Positions 16,293 through 25,500 of a stretch of DNA of 48,791 nt are shown here, piece after piece; the first letter of the stretch is position 1; each line of letters begins with the position of its first letter. This DNA comes from DAHUYF01 sp035553515 (GTDB taxonomy: Bacteria > Pseudomonadota > Alphaproteobacteria > ATCC43930 > CGMCC-115725): positions 1 to 48,791 of the forward strand of contig DATNDG010000076.1 of NCBI GenBank assembly GCA_035553515.1, written 5' to 3'. The position numbers and the translations under genes are program-made. Under the pieces are notes generated by a model. The model was not told the origin of the DNA. It saw only the letters and a program-made list of their open reading frames with translations, and searched no databases.

Positions 16293-18085
16293 GTCCTCCA
16301 GATCCCGTCGCGTTGCGCGCTCGTCAGCACGAGCTGGGTAAAGCTGTTGACCGCGGTATAGAGCCCGAAGAAGCGGCTCAGCACCGCGCCGAGCAGAAAG
16401 GCGCTGGCGCCGACGAACTGCGCCTCATCGACCCCGAGCGTCACTTCGCTGCCGCGGCAGAAGCCCCGCCAGCCATCGTGTCCGATCCGCCGTACGACCG
16501 GCCGGCTGGCGACCGACCTCAGCCCCTGGATCTGCTTCTCGACCATGCCGTTGTCGATGCCGGCATAAAGCCGGAGAATCTCGCGCAGCGCGCGCAGTCC
16601 CTGCTCGCCGCCGAGCGAAAGCTCGTTGAGCGAGAGATGCGAGATGAGGCGCCAGAGAGTGTCGCCGCCGAGCGGCGGCGTGATCTGGCGCGTCGGTTTG
16701 GTGAGGCAGGCGATGGCCGACACCGGCGCGTCGATCTCGATTTCGAGCCGCGTCGCCTCCGGCGTGATGTGCTCGGCAAGGCCGCGATTGGTCGCCAGCG
16801 TATGCGCAAAGACCGTCTGCGTCGCCGGCCGGGTCGGCGTGAAGTCGAGATCGAGGAACGAGATCAGGAGGTCGGTGCCCGGCATATCGGCGCGGCTCGT
16901 TGACTGACGGCGCGCCGTCCAGAAGGCGCGCTGCCGCGCCATCGCCGAATGATGGTCGTAGGAGAAATAAGGCTGGAAGGTGCGGCTGTCATCCGCGACG
17001 TCCGAGGTTGCCGAGACCTTGACGATCGAATGGATCTCGGTGCTGCGCTCCCAGCGGGCGTCCGGCACCAGCAGGTATTCGGTCTTGGTCTGATCGACGC
17101 GGATCGGCTCGGTCGTCTTCGGGAAGAGATTGACGATGGGCGTGGCGCCGAGCGCGAAGCTGCGCCGGTTGATGCCCAGCCGGCGCTGCGGGCCGGTGCG
17201 CAGAAGGAACAGCAGATCGATGGTCTTGTGCGGGCCGAGCGGCGGCAGCCGCGTCAGGTCGAAGAAATGGAATTTCTCCGGGAAGATGAAATATTCCTGG
17301 ATGAGCCGGTATCCCAGATGCGCATTGGCGGGATAGGGCAAGAGCCCGTCCTCGAGCGCGAAGCCCACCGGCTCCAGCGCTTCCGCCGGCAGGGTGATGC
17401 CGGGTTCCTTCTTGCCTTCCGGCACGACGGCAATGCCGATGAGTTCGTTGAACAGCAGCTCGTATGCTGCGCCCGCCACGCCGGGCTCGCCGCGGATGAA
17501 GAAGCGGAGGCACGGTGGGAGAACGTCGCCGAAGCTCCATTGCCCCTGGCACTGGAGCCTGAGCCGCAGCACCGACTGCGCCTCGGGGAGCGCGTCGAGA
17601 AAATCATACTCCGCCGCCGGGGCGAGATCGGCATTGGCGATCTCGATCGGCCACAGCGTCACGGGATAGCCCGTGCGAAAGCGGCAGGTGAGCCGATCGC
17701 GCTGCGGGCCGGCCGTCTCGGCGAAGACCGCCGTCTGGCGCGGGATGACGAAGCCTTGCGCCGCGCGCGCCTGGGCGGCGTCGACCGTGAAATGCGCGAT
17801 CGCCATGGACGGCACGGGCGCCACCAGATGCGGATAGAGCACCGACAGCAGGGCGGACGGGATCTCAGGGAATTCGCTGTCGATGTTGCGCTGGAGCCGT
17901 GCCGTCAGGAAAGCGAAGGATTCGACCAGGCGCTCGATATGCGGGTCTTGCGATTCCGTGCCGCCATATTCGAGGCGGTTCGCCACCTTGGGATAGCGCT
18001 CGGCGAATTCGACGCCGCGGTGGCGCAGATACTCGAGCTCGCGCTGGTAATAAGCGAGAATATCGTCGGGACCGTTAGTCGCCAT
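16256..18085 (-). CDS. tssF: T6SS baseplate subunit TssF
   Basis: A 609-residue TssF (VasA/ImpG family). I choose the internal ATG at 18085, giving MATNGPDDILAYYQREL, which matches the usual family start (YYQRELEYLR); the upstream ATG at 18118 adds only 11 residues. Family motifs include FAERYPKVANRL, DPHIERLVESFAFLTARL, and a C-terminal FVGASAFLLGAVLSRFFGLY. It builds the baseplate around VgrG with TssG and TssE. It overlaps tssE by 11 bases and tssG by 37 bases, the tight packing expected of subunits made in fixed ratio. Confidence 0.97.
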   Translation of the reverse strand: MATNGPDDILAYYQRELEYLRHRGVEFAERYPKVANRLEYGGTESQDPHIERLVESFAFLTARLQRNIDSEFPEIPSALLSVLYPHLVAPVPSMAIAHFTVDAAQARAAQGFVIPRQTAVFAETAGPQRDRLTCRFRTGYPVTLWPIEIANADLAPAAEYDFLDALPEAQSVLRLRLQCQGQWSFGDVLPPCLRFFIRGEPGVAGAAYELLFNELIGIAVVPEGKKEPGITLPAEALEPVGFALEDGLLPYPANAHLGYRLIQEYFIFPEKFHFFDLTRLPPLGPHKTIDLLFLLRTGPQRRLGINRRSFALGATPIVNLFPKTTEPIRVDQTKTEYLLVPDARWERSTEIHSIVKVSATSDVADDSRTFQPYFSYDHHSAMARQRAFWTARRQSTSRADMPGTDLLISFLDLDFTPTRPATQTVFAHTLATNRGLAEHITPEATRLEIEIDAPVSAIACLTKPTRQITPPLGGDTLWRLISHLSLNELSLGGEQGLRALREILRLYAGIDNGMVEKQIQGLRSVASRPVVRRIGHDGWRGFCRGSEVTLGVDEAQFVGASAFLLGAVLSRFFGLYTAVNSFTQLVLTSAQRDGIWRTWPPLAGERIVL

Positions 18086-18542
18086 GGCGCTCGCCGCTGC
18101 GATGGACGGGCACGGCAAAGGAGATCGGCTCGATCATCGCGCCGAGGCGCAGTCCGCCATCGACATGCACGACGAGCGCGCCGTTCTGCTGCGCGCTCCG
18201 CTCGACGCGAATGCGCGGCTGCACCAGTCGCGGCTCGAAGACTTCGACGGCGCGGCGCACCGCTTCGGTGAGCTTGGTCTCGCTGTCGAAGTCGCGACCG
18301 AAGAGCGATAGATCGGGAATGCCGTAATCGACGGTGGTCCGCGCCCGCTCGACCAGAAGATCGGCCGACACTGGAGCGCGCGTGTTGAGCAGCCGGTCAA
18401 GCTCAAGGGCGACCGATCGGCGCAGCTCCGCCGGTGACAGTAGGCGGAGCGGCTGCGGCTCGTTATCGACGCCAGGATCGGCGTCGGTGAGGCGCTCGAA
18501 GAGCGGCGCCGGCGCACCCGGAACAAGACGAGGCTCGTTCAT
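18075..18542 (-). CDS. tssE: T6SS baseplate subunit TssE (gp25-like)
   Basis: A 155-residue protein of the gp25/lysozyme-like baseplate family. The ATG at 18542 (MNEPRLVPGAPAPLFERL) fits family starts better than the longer reading from 18611. Conserved features are LFERLTDAD, the RSVALELDRLLNTR block, YGIPDLSLFGRDFDS and the late RIRVERSAQQNGAL. It contacts the sheath at the baseplate. It lies after the hcp hairpin and overlaps tssF. Confidence 0.94.
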   Translation of the reverse strand: MNEPRLVPGAPAPLFERLTDADPGVDNEPQPLRLLSPAELRRSVALELDRLLNTRAPVSADLLVERARTTVDYGIPDLSLFGRDFDSETKLTEAVRRAVEVFEPRLVQPRIRVERSAQQNGALVVHVDGGLRLGAMIEPISFAVPVHRSGERHGD

Positions 18543-18641
18543 GGCGTCGCCCGCTCGCCGCTGGGGCCACTCTCGATGCTCGGCATCCTGAGCCCGCCGA
18601 AGGACGCCCATCGGAACTGCAGCGTCACGCGCCCCTCGCCC

Positions 18642-18664
18642 GCCTCTCCGCCGCAGGGAGAGGC
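18642..18664 (-). terminator. Hairpin downstream of hcp
   Basis: A perfect 8-base stem (GCCTCTCC at 18642-18649 with GGAGAGGC at 18657-18664) with a 7-base loop, 15 bases after the hcp stop codon on the minus strand. There is no T tract, so it is more likely an mRNA 3'-end stabiliser or attenuator than a strong intrinsic terminator. It would let hcp be more abundant than the tssEFG message that follows. Confidence 0.5.
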
Positions 18665-18678
18665 AGCCTGATCGCCCG

Positions 18679-19179
18679 TTACGACACTTCCTGCTTGATC
18701 AGGTCGTGCTTCACCGGTTGGGCACCGTCGGCGCTGCCGTCATCCTTCTTCTGCGGGATGTATTTGTATTCGATGATGCCGTAGTTCAGCGACACCGTCT
18801 CGGTCGGAATGTCGCCGGTGCCGCCGCCGAAGCTGACGTTCGAGACGACGATGTTCGACATGACGATCTCGAGATACTTCACCGGCTTGTTGTCGCCGTC
18901 GGCGCGGAAGGCGGTGAAGGTGCCCTTGCCGATCATCTTGCCGCTCCAACACTGCTTCAGCAGGTCGTCGGTGGCGCTGTCGACGTACTTCGTGATGGTG
19001 AAGTCGGAGTGGTTTGCCTGCTCGACCGTGCCGCCGCCTGCCGAGCTGCGCGTCGGCGAAGTGGGCTGATTGAAGGAGTGGCTCCAGGAAAGGACCTGGA
19101 TTTCCCCCGTGTGGTCACTGTCCGTCGATTCCCCGGTGATATCCGGGGTTTCGAGCTTCAGGAACATATTGCCAGCCAT
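18679..19179 (-). CDS. hcp: T6SS tube protein Hcp (TssD)
   Basis: A 166-residue Hcp, which stacks as hexameric rings to form the inner tube. Typical features are the N-terminal MFLKLETPDITGES, the IQVLSWSHSFNQPTSP stretch, FTITKYVDSATDDLLKQCW and a C-terminal NYGIIEYKYIPQ. A strong AGAGGAGAG ribosome site precedes the ATG. There is no C-terminal toxin extension. It follows tssC by 35 bases and is followed by a hairpin at 18642-18664, consistent with separate control of its high expression. Confidence 0.98.
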   Translation of the reverse strand: MAGNMFLKLETPDITGESTDSDHTGEIQVLSWSHSFNQPTSPTRSSAGGGTVEQANHSDFTITKYVDSATDDLLKQCWSGKMIGKGTFTAFRADGDNKPVKYLEIVMSNIVVSNVSFGGGTGDIPTETVSLNYGIIEYKYIPQKKDDGSADGAQPVKHDLIKQEVS

Positions 19180-19214
19180 AAGGCTCTCCTCTTTCTCTCG
19201 AGCTTATCCCGCGC

Positions 19215-20684
19215 TTATGCCGCCGCCGGCGGCGGCAATTCCGCCACGAGGCGGATCGATGCCGTGAGCTCCTCGAGCTGGAAATGCGGCCGGAGGAACA
19301 CGGTGGCGCGATAGACGCCGGGCTTGCCCGGCACGTCGAAGACATCGACGCGCGCCTCGCGCAGCGGGTATTTCGCCTTCAGATCCTGGCCGGCGTCGTC
19401 CTTGCCGAGGACGTAGTCGACGATCCAGGTGTTGAGGTAGGTCTGTACGTTCTCCTTCGTCATGAAGGAGCCGATCTTGTCGCGCATGATCACCTTGATG
19501 TAATGCGCAAAGCGCGACGCGTTGAGCATGTAGGGCAGACGGGCCGAGAGCGACGCATTCGCATTCGCGGTCGCGAGATTGTAGATCTTCGGCTTGTTGG
19601 TGGTCTGGCCGCCGAAGAAGGCGGCGTAGTCCGTGCCCTTGCAGTGCACCAGCGCGATGAAGCCGAGATCGCTGAGTTCCTTCTCGCGCCGATCGGTGAT
19701 GGCGATCTCGGTCGGGCACTTCAGCGCGACGTCACCCTCGTCGGTGAGGAAGGTATGCGCCGGCAGCCCTTCGACCTTGCCGCCGCCCTCGACGCCGCGG
19801 ATCGCGGCGGTCCAGCCATGCTGCGCGAAAGCATCGGTGATGCGCGCCGTCAACGCCCAGCCGGCGTTGCCCCAGAGATACTTGGCATGGTCGCGGCCGT
19901 CCGTGTCCTCGACGAAGTTCATGCCCTCGACCGGCACCGTGTTGGGACCGTAGGGCAGACGCAGCAGGATGTGCGGCATCGCCAGCGTCACGTAGCGGGA
20001 ATCTTCGCTCTCGCGGAACGACCGCCAGGTGACGAGCTCCAGGCTCTCGAAGATCTTGGCGAGATCGCGCGGGATTCCGAGCTCGGTGAAGCTGTCCATG
20101 TCGAAGAGCCGGGCGCTCGCCGCGGCGATGAACGGCGCATGCGCCGCCGCCGCCACGCTCGATACCTTTTGCAGCAGCTGGATGTCCTGCGGATGGCGGC
20201 CGAACTCGTAGTCGGCCATCAGCATGCTGTAGGGATGGCCGCCGAAGGTGCCGTATTCCTCTTCGTAGACCTTCTTGAAGAGCGCGCTCTGGTCGAACTC
20301 GACGGCCTTGTCGAGGTCCTTGAAGAGCTCGGCCTTGGTGATGTTGAGGAGCCGCAGCTTGAGCCGGGTGCTGGTCTCCGTGTTCATCACGAGATAGTTG
20401 AGGCCCCGCCAGGAGGCCTCCATCCGCTGCAGCTCCTGATGGTGCAGGATCTCGTTGAGCTGCGCGCTCAGGAGATCGTCGATCTCCGCGATGCGGTCGT
20501 TGATCGCCTCGGCGACGTCGCCCTTGACCGTGCCGCCTTCCGCCAGCACGTCGTGGACGAACTCGCCGACCAGATCGCGAGCGTAGTCGCGCTGCGTCTC
20601 GTCGCGCGCGAGCTTGCCTTCGACGATGATCTTGTCGAGCAGCGTCGCCGGAGCCGCGCCGTTGCCCTGGGTTTCCTCTGCCAT
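19215..20684 (-). CDS. tssC: T6SS sheath large subunit TssC (VipB)
   Basis: A 489-residue TssC, the large subunit of the contractile sheath. Family signatures are LNEILHHQELQRMEASWRGL near 90-110, FDQSALFKKVYEEEYGTFGG, PFIAAASARLFDMDSF, the RLPYGPNTVPVEGMNF block, and a C-terminal LRPHFQLEELTASIRLVAEL. It forms heterodimers with TssB that polymerise around the Hcp tube. A GAGGGGAG ribosome site precedes the ATG. It is 24 bases after tssB. Confidence 0.98.
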   Translation of the reverse strand: MAEETQGNGAAPATLLDKIIVEGKLARDETQRDYARDLVGEFVHDVLAEGGTVKGDVAEAINDRIAEIDDLLSAQLNEILHHQELQRMEASWRGLNYLVMNTETSTRLKLRLLNITKAELFKDLDKAVEFDQSALFKKVYEEEYGTFGGHPYSMLMADYEFGRHPQDIQLLQKVSSVAAAAHAPFIAAASARLFDMDSFTELGIPRDLAKIFESLELVTWRSFRESEDSRYVTLAMPHILLRLPYGPNTVPVEGMNFVEDTDGRDHAKYLWGNAGWALTARITDAFAQHGWTAAIRGVEGGGKVEGLPAHTFLTDEGDVALKCPTEIAITDRREKELSDLGFIALVHCKGTDYAAFFGGQTTNKPKIYNLATANANASLSARLPYMLNASRFAHYIKVIMRDKIGSFMTKENVQTYLNTWIVDYVLGKDDAGQDLKAKYPLREARVDVFDVPGKPGVYRATVFLRPHFQLEELTASIRLVAELPPPAAA

Positions 20685-20708
20685 GTGCGTGTCTCCCCTC
20701 GATCCGGC

Positions 20709-21230
20709 TTACTGCGCGGGCTTCTGTTCGCCGCCCTCGCCCAAGTCCTTCTTGAGCGCGGCTTGGCTCTCGGTGTTCTGGATGACGTCCTTCAGCAGGG
20801 CATCCAGGTTGTCGTTGCCATCGAGCTTGGTCAGCAGATCGCGCAGCCGCTGGCGCCCCTCGTAGAGCTTCTTCAGCGCCGGCACCTGCTTGATGATCTC
20901 GACCGGGCCGAAATCATCCATATTCTTGAAGGTGAGCTCGACGTTGAGCTGGTCGGGGCTGTCCTTGACCAGCTTGTTCGGCACGCGGAAGGCGAGCCGG
21001 GGCGAGATCGCCGCCAGGACGTCGTTGAAGTTGTCGCGATCGATCTCGACGAATTTGCGATCCTTGACCGGCGGCAGCGCCTCGGCCGGCTTGCCCGAGA
21101 GATCGGCGAGGACGCCGACGATGAACGGCAACTCCTTCTTTTCGATCGCATTGCCGATCTCGACGTCGTAGGTGATCTGGACCCGTGGCGGCCGGACCCG
21201 ATCAAGCTTATGTTGCGTGCTTTCGGCCAT
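20709..21230 (-). CDS. tssB: T6SS sheath small subunit TssB (VipA)
   Basis: A 173-residue TssB. Family motifs are RPPRVQITYDVEIGNAIEKK, ELPFIVGVLADLSG, FVEIDRDNFNDVL and the LNVELTFKNMDDF segment. It pairs with TssC in the sheath. A good GGAGGGG ribosome site precedes the ATG. A gap of 154 bases separates it from tssA, long enough for its own promoter, so tssBC-hcp may be expressed more strongly than the membrane-complex genes upstream. Confidence 0.97.
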   Translation of the reverse strand: MAESTQHKLDRVRPPRVQITYDVEIGNAIEKKELPFIVGVLADLSGKPAEALPPVKDRKFVEIDRDNFNDVLAAISPRLAFRVPNKLVKDSPDQLNVELTFKNMDDFGPVEIIKQVPALKKLYEGRQRLRDLLTKLDGNDNLDALLKDVIQNTESQAALKKDLGEGGEQKPAQ

Positions 21231-21384
21231 GACGCATTCCCCTCCCGTACATGTCCCGCGACTTGCGAGTTAAGATGATCCAGACTGTGCAATCAAGCGG
21301 ATTGTGCCGAACGTCGTGATTATGTTGTCGCACCATCTTCGTGCTTCGTCTCAATTCGGTAATCAGTAAATCCGGCAGCATCAC
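21231..21384 (-). promoter_or_regulatory. Likely internal promoter region before tssB
   Basis: This 154-base gap between the tssA stop and tssB start is AT-richer than its surroundings. No complete sigma-70 or sigma-54 promoter is convincing, but it is the only sizeable gap in the tssM-to-tssC run and precedes the most highly needed structural genes. Confidence 0.35.
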
Positions 21385-22500
21385 TTACCGATGATTAAGG
21401 CCGAGCAATTCAAAGAGCGCGGCCAGATCGTTTCGCCCCCTGGTCATTTCGCTGAGCAGCTCGTGCAGCGGCATCATCCCCCAGGAATGCGCCCGGCGAA
21501 GCAGATAGGGTGTCGGGCTGTGCGGCTCGGTGCGCGCCAGGAATTCGGCGACCTCCAGGATCAGCCGGTAGGCCTGATCGCGATCATGGATGACGCCGTC
21601 ATATTCGATCGTCTCGCTCGGCGGCGGCTCGGCCTCGGTCGGGACCGGAACCACCCTGCTCTGCTCGGCCATCGCCGGCACCTCCCCTCTGTTGCGCAGC
21701 AGCGTCTGCACCAGACCCTGTATGTTGGTGAGCGCGCCGCGCAGCCCCGCTACGCTTGGGGCCTGTTTGCCGCAATGTTCATCGAGCAGCCGGTCGAGAT
21801 CGCGGAGCAGTGCGAGCGTGGCTTCGAGCCGGCGCGCGAGGCTGCGATAGAACGGGGTCGGCGTCGCGACGAGCGCCGCCTCGAATTCCGAGAGCCGCAG
21901 GCCGGCCGGCGGCTTGGCGTTCGGATTGGCCTTCTGGATCTGCTCGAGCCGGAGCGCATTGGCGTAATGCTCCCAGGCATAGGCGTTGGGCGTGACGATG
22001 CCGGGCTGCGTCAGCGGCAGGCGGTAGAGCGATCGGGGCAGATGCGCGTTCATCCATTCGATGGGCGCGATCCGATAGGAAAGATCCTGCTCCTCGATCT
22101 CCGGATGGAGCGTTGGCCAATAGGCGCCGCACAGCCCGATGATGATGCTCAGCCCGACCGGAATCCCGACGAAGCCGTCGCGACGGATGAGCCCCTCGAG
22201 CAGCCAACCGGCGATCTGCAGGTCCTTCGAGCGCTTGCTCAGCGCCTCGGCGCAGACGCGCACCACCTCGTCCCAATTGGCGCGCTTCAACTCGCTCTGC
22301 CAGATGCCTTGCGGCAGGCTTGCGTCGTCCTCGCGCCTGGCCTCGCGGATGCGATCGTAATCGCCGCTGAGCCGCAGCGACGTGCCGGTCGGCTTCTCGC
22401 CCGGCAACGGCGCCAGGATCGCCTCGATGTCGAGGCCGAGCAGCGCGGTCTCCTCTGCCGGGGCCTGATCGTCGATCCGGCGCAGCGCTTCGGCGCTCAT
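21385..22500 (-). CDS. tssA: T6SS cap/assembly protein TssA
   Basis: A 371-residue TssA. The N-terminal ImpA domain is evident from LDIEAILAPLPGEKPTGTSLR, the DYDRIREARREDD region and LIRRDGFVGIPVGLSIIIGL (residues ~25-135). The C-terminal third has DRDQAYRLILEVAEFLARTE and ends in SWGMMPLHELLSEM, the layout of short-type TssA proteins. TssA primes tube/sheath assembly at the baseplate and the distal end. The ATG overlaps the tssM stop (ATGA). It closes the membrane-complex part of the operon. Confidence 0.95.
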   Translation of the reverse strand: MSAEALRRIDDQAPAEETALLGLDIEAILAPLPGEKPTGTSLRLSGDYDRIREARREDDASLPQGIWQSELKRANWDEVVRVCAEALSKRSKDLQIAGWLLEGLIRRDGFVGIPVGLSIIIGLCGAYWPTLHPEIEEQDLSYRIAPIEWMNAHLPRSLYRLPLTQPGIVTPNAYAWEHYANALRLEQIQKANPNAKPPAGLRLSEFEAALVATPTPFYRSLARRLEATLALLRDLDRLLDEHCGKQAPSVAGLRGALTNIQGLVQTLLRNRGEVPAMAEQSRVVPVPTEAEPPPSETIEYDGVIHDRDQAYRLILEVAEFLARTEPHSPTPYLLRRAHSWGMMPLHELLSEMTRGRNDLAALFELLGLNHR

Positions 22501-25500
22501 CGCTCGGCCTCGTTCACCAGCGAGGGGGCGCGCGTCGGGAAATCAGGCACGACCAGCGGCACCGGCGCCTTGGCGCCCGCCGGCAGGCTCGACAGGCGCA
22601 GTCGGATGAAGGCCCTCGCCTCGCCGACCGGGCCGGGCGCGCGCGTTTCGGGGCCGATCACCTGCACCGTCTGAGCGGTGAAACGCAGAACCTGCGGCGA
22701 GAGCTCGGCGCCGTGCTCGAGCTGATCGGGCGGCGTGCGGTGCGCCAGCAGCAGCCGCACCAGCGACCAGCGGTCCTGATAACTCCAGCTCACCATCCGG
22801 GTTTTCAGCTCCTGCTGATCGGCGATCCCCTGCAGCACCGGCGAGACCGGACCGTCCTTCGCCCAGCGCAGGTTCACTGTGACCGGGTCTGAAAGGTGCC
22901 AGCGCACCGGCTTTCCCGCCTGCCCCCGGCGAAACACCTGGTCGCCGATGCCAACCTGCCAGTCGATGATCTGGTCGGCGCCCTTCTCGAAGCGGCGGTT
23001 GACGCGGAAATCGACGTCGACATCGATGCCCGGCACCTCATTGCCACCCTCTACGAGGAAAGGGGCGAGGAAGGTGCGCACCTGCTCCATCTGATCGAGG
23101 AAGGCGAGCGCGTTCTGTTGCGCTGGAGTACTCCCGCGGGCGAGGTCTTTGCGCACGGCCGGCGCATTGGCGGCAAAGAAGCGGAGATAGTTGGTCACCG
23201 CGCCAAGCGGCGCCTCGGACGCATCGTCGGAAGCGCCGCGCGGGGCGAAGGGGAAGCGCCCGGCAAGCGTCGCGTTGAACCGATCGGCGATCTGGGCATA
23301 GCCGGTGGCGCCCGCGCGGTTGGCGATCGAGCCGCACTGGGCGAGCAGCCCCTGGCGAAGCGCGTCGCGCCGGTCGAGGAAATAGTCGCCGGTTGCGGCG
23401 AAGCGATCGCCGGCGAGCTGATCGACGCAATTGTCGCGCGTCACCTGCGCCAGGTCGAAGCGGATGAAGTTTTCCAGGGCCGCGACGGAGTTGCGCGGGT
23501 TGTTGTTCTGATATTTCTGCAACTCTAACAGGATGCGCTGCCATTTCGAGACCAGCGGCACCGGTCGCCAGTTGAACGCGAAATCGCTGCGGGTGAGGAA
23601 GTCGAGCAGCGGCTGCGCACCATCGCTGGCGAGCCGCGTCACCCAGTTGCGCTGCACGTCGAGATACTGCGCGACCTGGACATCATCCTTGAGGCCAAAG
23701 GCTGCGAGCGTCGCCGGCTGCGAGGGATCCCAGGGATGGATGTCGGAGCGGATGCTGTAGAGCTGCTGTCGCTCCAGCTCGCCATCGACCTGCTGCAGCA
23801 GGCCGTAAGCCTGCCGCCCGGCGGCCTCGCGCAGTTGCCCATAAGTGGTATCGAAGCCCAGCTGCGAGAGCACGGTGAGGAGATCGCCCAACGGGCGCGC
23901 GGCGCGGCCGAAGGTGTGCGCCTCGAGGAAGAGCGTCGTCTCCGGCGATTGTGAGGCGGGCGCCGCGTCATCGGGAATCTGCGCGCGCGCGATCGCCGCG
24001 GTCATGTTGGCGTCGAGGCGCTGGCGCCCGGCCGCATCGACCACGCGGCGGAACTCGACCGGCACGACCTGAAGGTCGGAATCGAGGAACAGCTCATATC
24101 CCTGATAAAGCCCGATCGCTTCGCCGAGGCGGTCCGGATCCCAGACCGTGGCCGCGCCCTGACCCGGCAAGGCGATCGCGCGCTGCTCGGGCGTCGCCAT
24201 GAAGGGGCGCGCCAGCATCTTCGGCAGCGCCGCCGCGAGGGCGGCGGCCTGCGGCGAGAGCCGCAGCGCGAGCCGGCCGCCGCTCCGGTCGAGCAAAGGC
24301 ACCGAGCGTCGCAGCTTGAGATCGGCCAGATTGCCCAGCAGCTGGCCAAGGCGGAGATCGGCGCGCGCCTGCAGCGTCTGCGCCGCCGCCGGTCCGAAGA
24401 AGGCCGAGCCGCCGAGATCGCCGAGGAACTGCGCGAAGGCCGGATCCGCCTCGACCCGCTCGCGCAGGATCCAGGCGAAGTCGGGGTCGGCCAGCATGGT
24501 CTGCGCCGCCGCAAGAGCGTCGCTCAGCCGGCGAAGCTGACCGCCGGCATCGCCATGCGTCGCCACCGCGCGGTCGAGCGCATCGACATCCGCGACGACG
24601 TCGGTAAAGCGCCCGGCGATCGGCCCATCATAGGAAAGATTGTGATCGAAGGGCTGCAGCAGCGCCTGAAGCCCCTGCAGTGCTCGGTCTCTATAAGTAG
24701 CCGGGTCGAAGCGATGGATGACGACGCGCCGCAATGCCGCCGTATAGAGATCGCTGTCGAGGAAGAAGGCGTGCGGCAGCTTGGTATTCAACAGAAATGT
24801 GGTCAGTCTCTCGACATCCGATAGAGACGCGTCCGGCGTGTTGAGCCGGTTATAGAGGGCCGCGTTCTGCTCGATCTGCCGCAGCCCCTCGACATAGGCC
24901 GTGAGGCGCTTGGCCTCCGGGCTGCCGGCGAGCGCATAAGGCTTGCCGGCGAGCGGCTGCCCACGTCCGCCGAGCGCGTCGCCGATCAGCACGACTGTGC
25001 GCTGATCGAACTGGCGGCGCATCGCATCGAGGATGACGGCGTTGAAGCCGAGCGAGAAGTGATCGACCACCCGGTCATCAATGCCGCTGAACCAGGATGA
25101 CGGCATCCAGACGCTGCGCAGGTGTTTGACGTCGAGCTTGGCGAACATTTGCAACAGCTCGCTGGCATCGGCGGCGCTCACCGGAGCCCCCGCCCCGCCA
25201 TTCGACTGCTGCTCCGCCCGGCCCATGCTTTGCACGATGTAGGTGATGGGCTGCATCAGTGAGCGCGCCTCGCGGTGCAGCCGGAGCCCGGCATAGGTGA
25301 GGCCGACGGCACCGACGAGGATCAGGGCCGCGAGGCTCGCTGCGGCGATCCGCACCGGACGCGAGCGCGGCAACTGGCCCGAGCGCGCCATGGCGGCGAG
25401 CCCGCGTTCGCGCAGGATCTTCTTGGCGAAAAGCTCACGGGCGAACAGCGGCCAGCGGCGCAGCGGTTGGGCCGTCGGCTGAATCCGGTCATGCGCCCCG

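Noticed and set aside
19284..21278. A 664-codon open frame on the plus strand opposite tssB and tssC
   Set aside because: It lies wholly antisense to two clear T6SS genes. Long antisense frames are expected at this GC content, and its translation shows no domain.
21231..21384. Possible sigma-54 promoter before tssB
   Set aside because: A CGGCAC element is present but no GC dinucleotide occurs at the required 10-base distance after GG.
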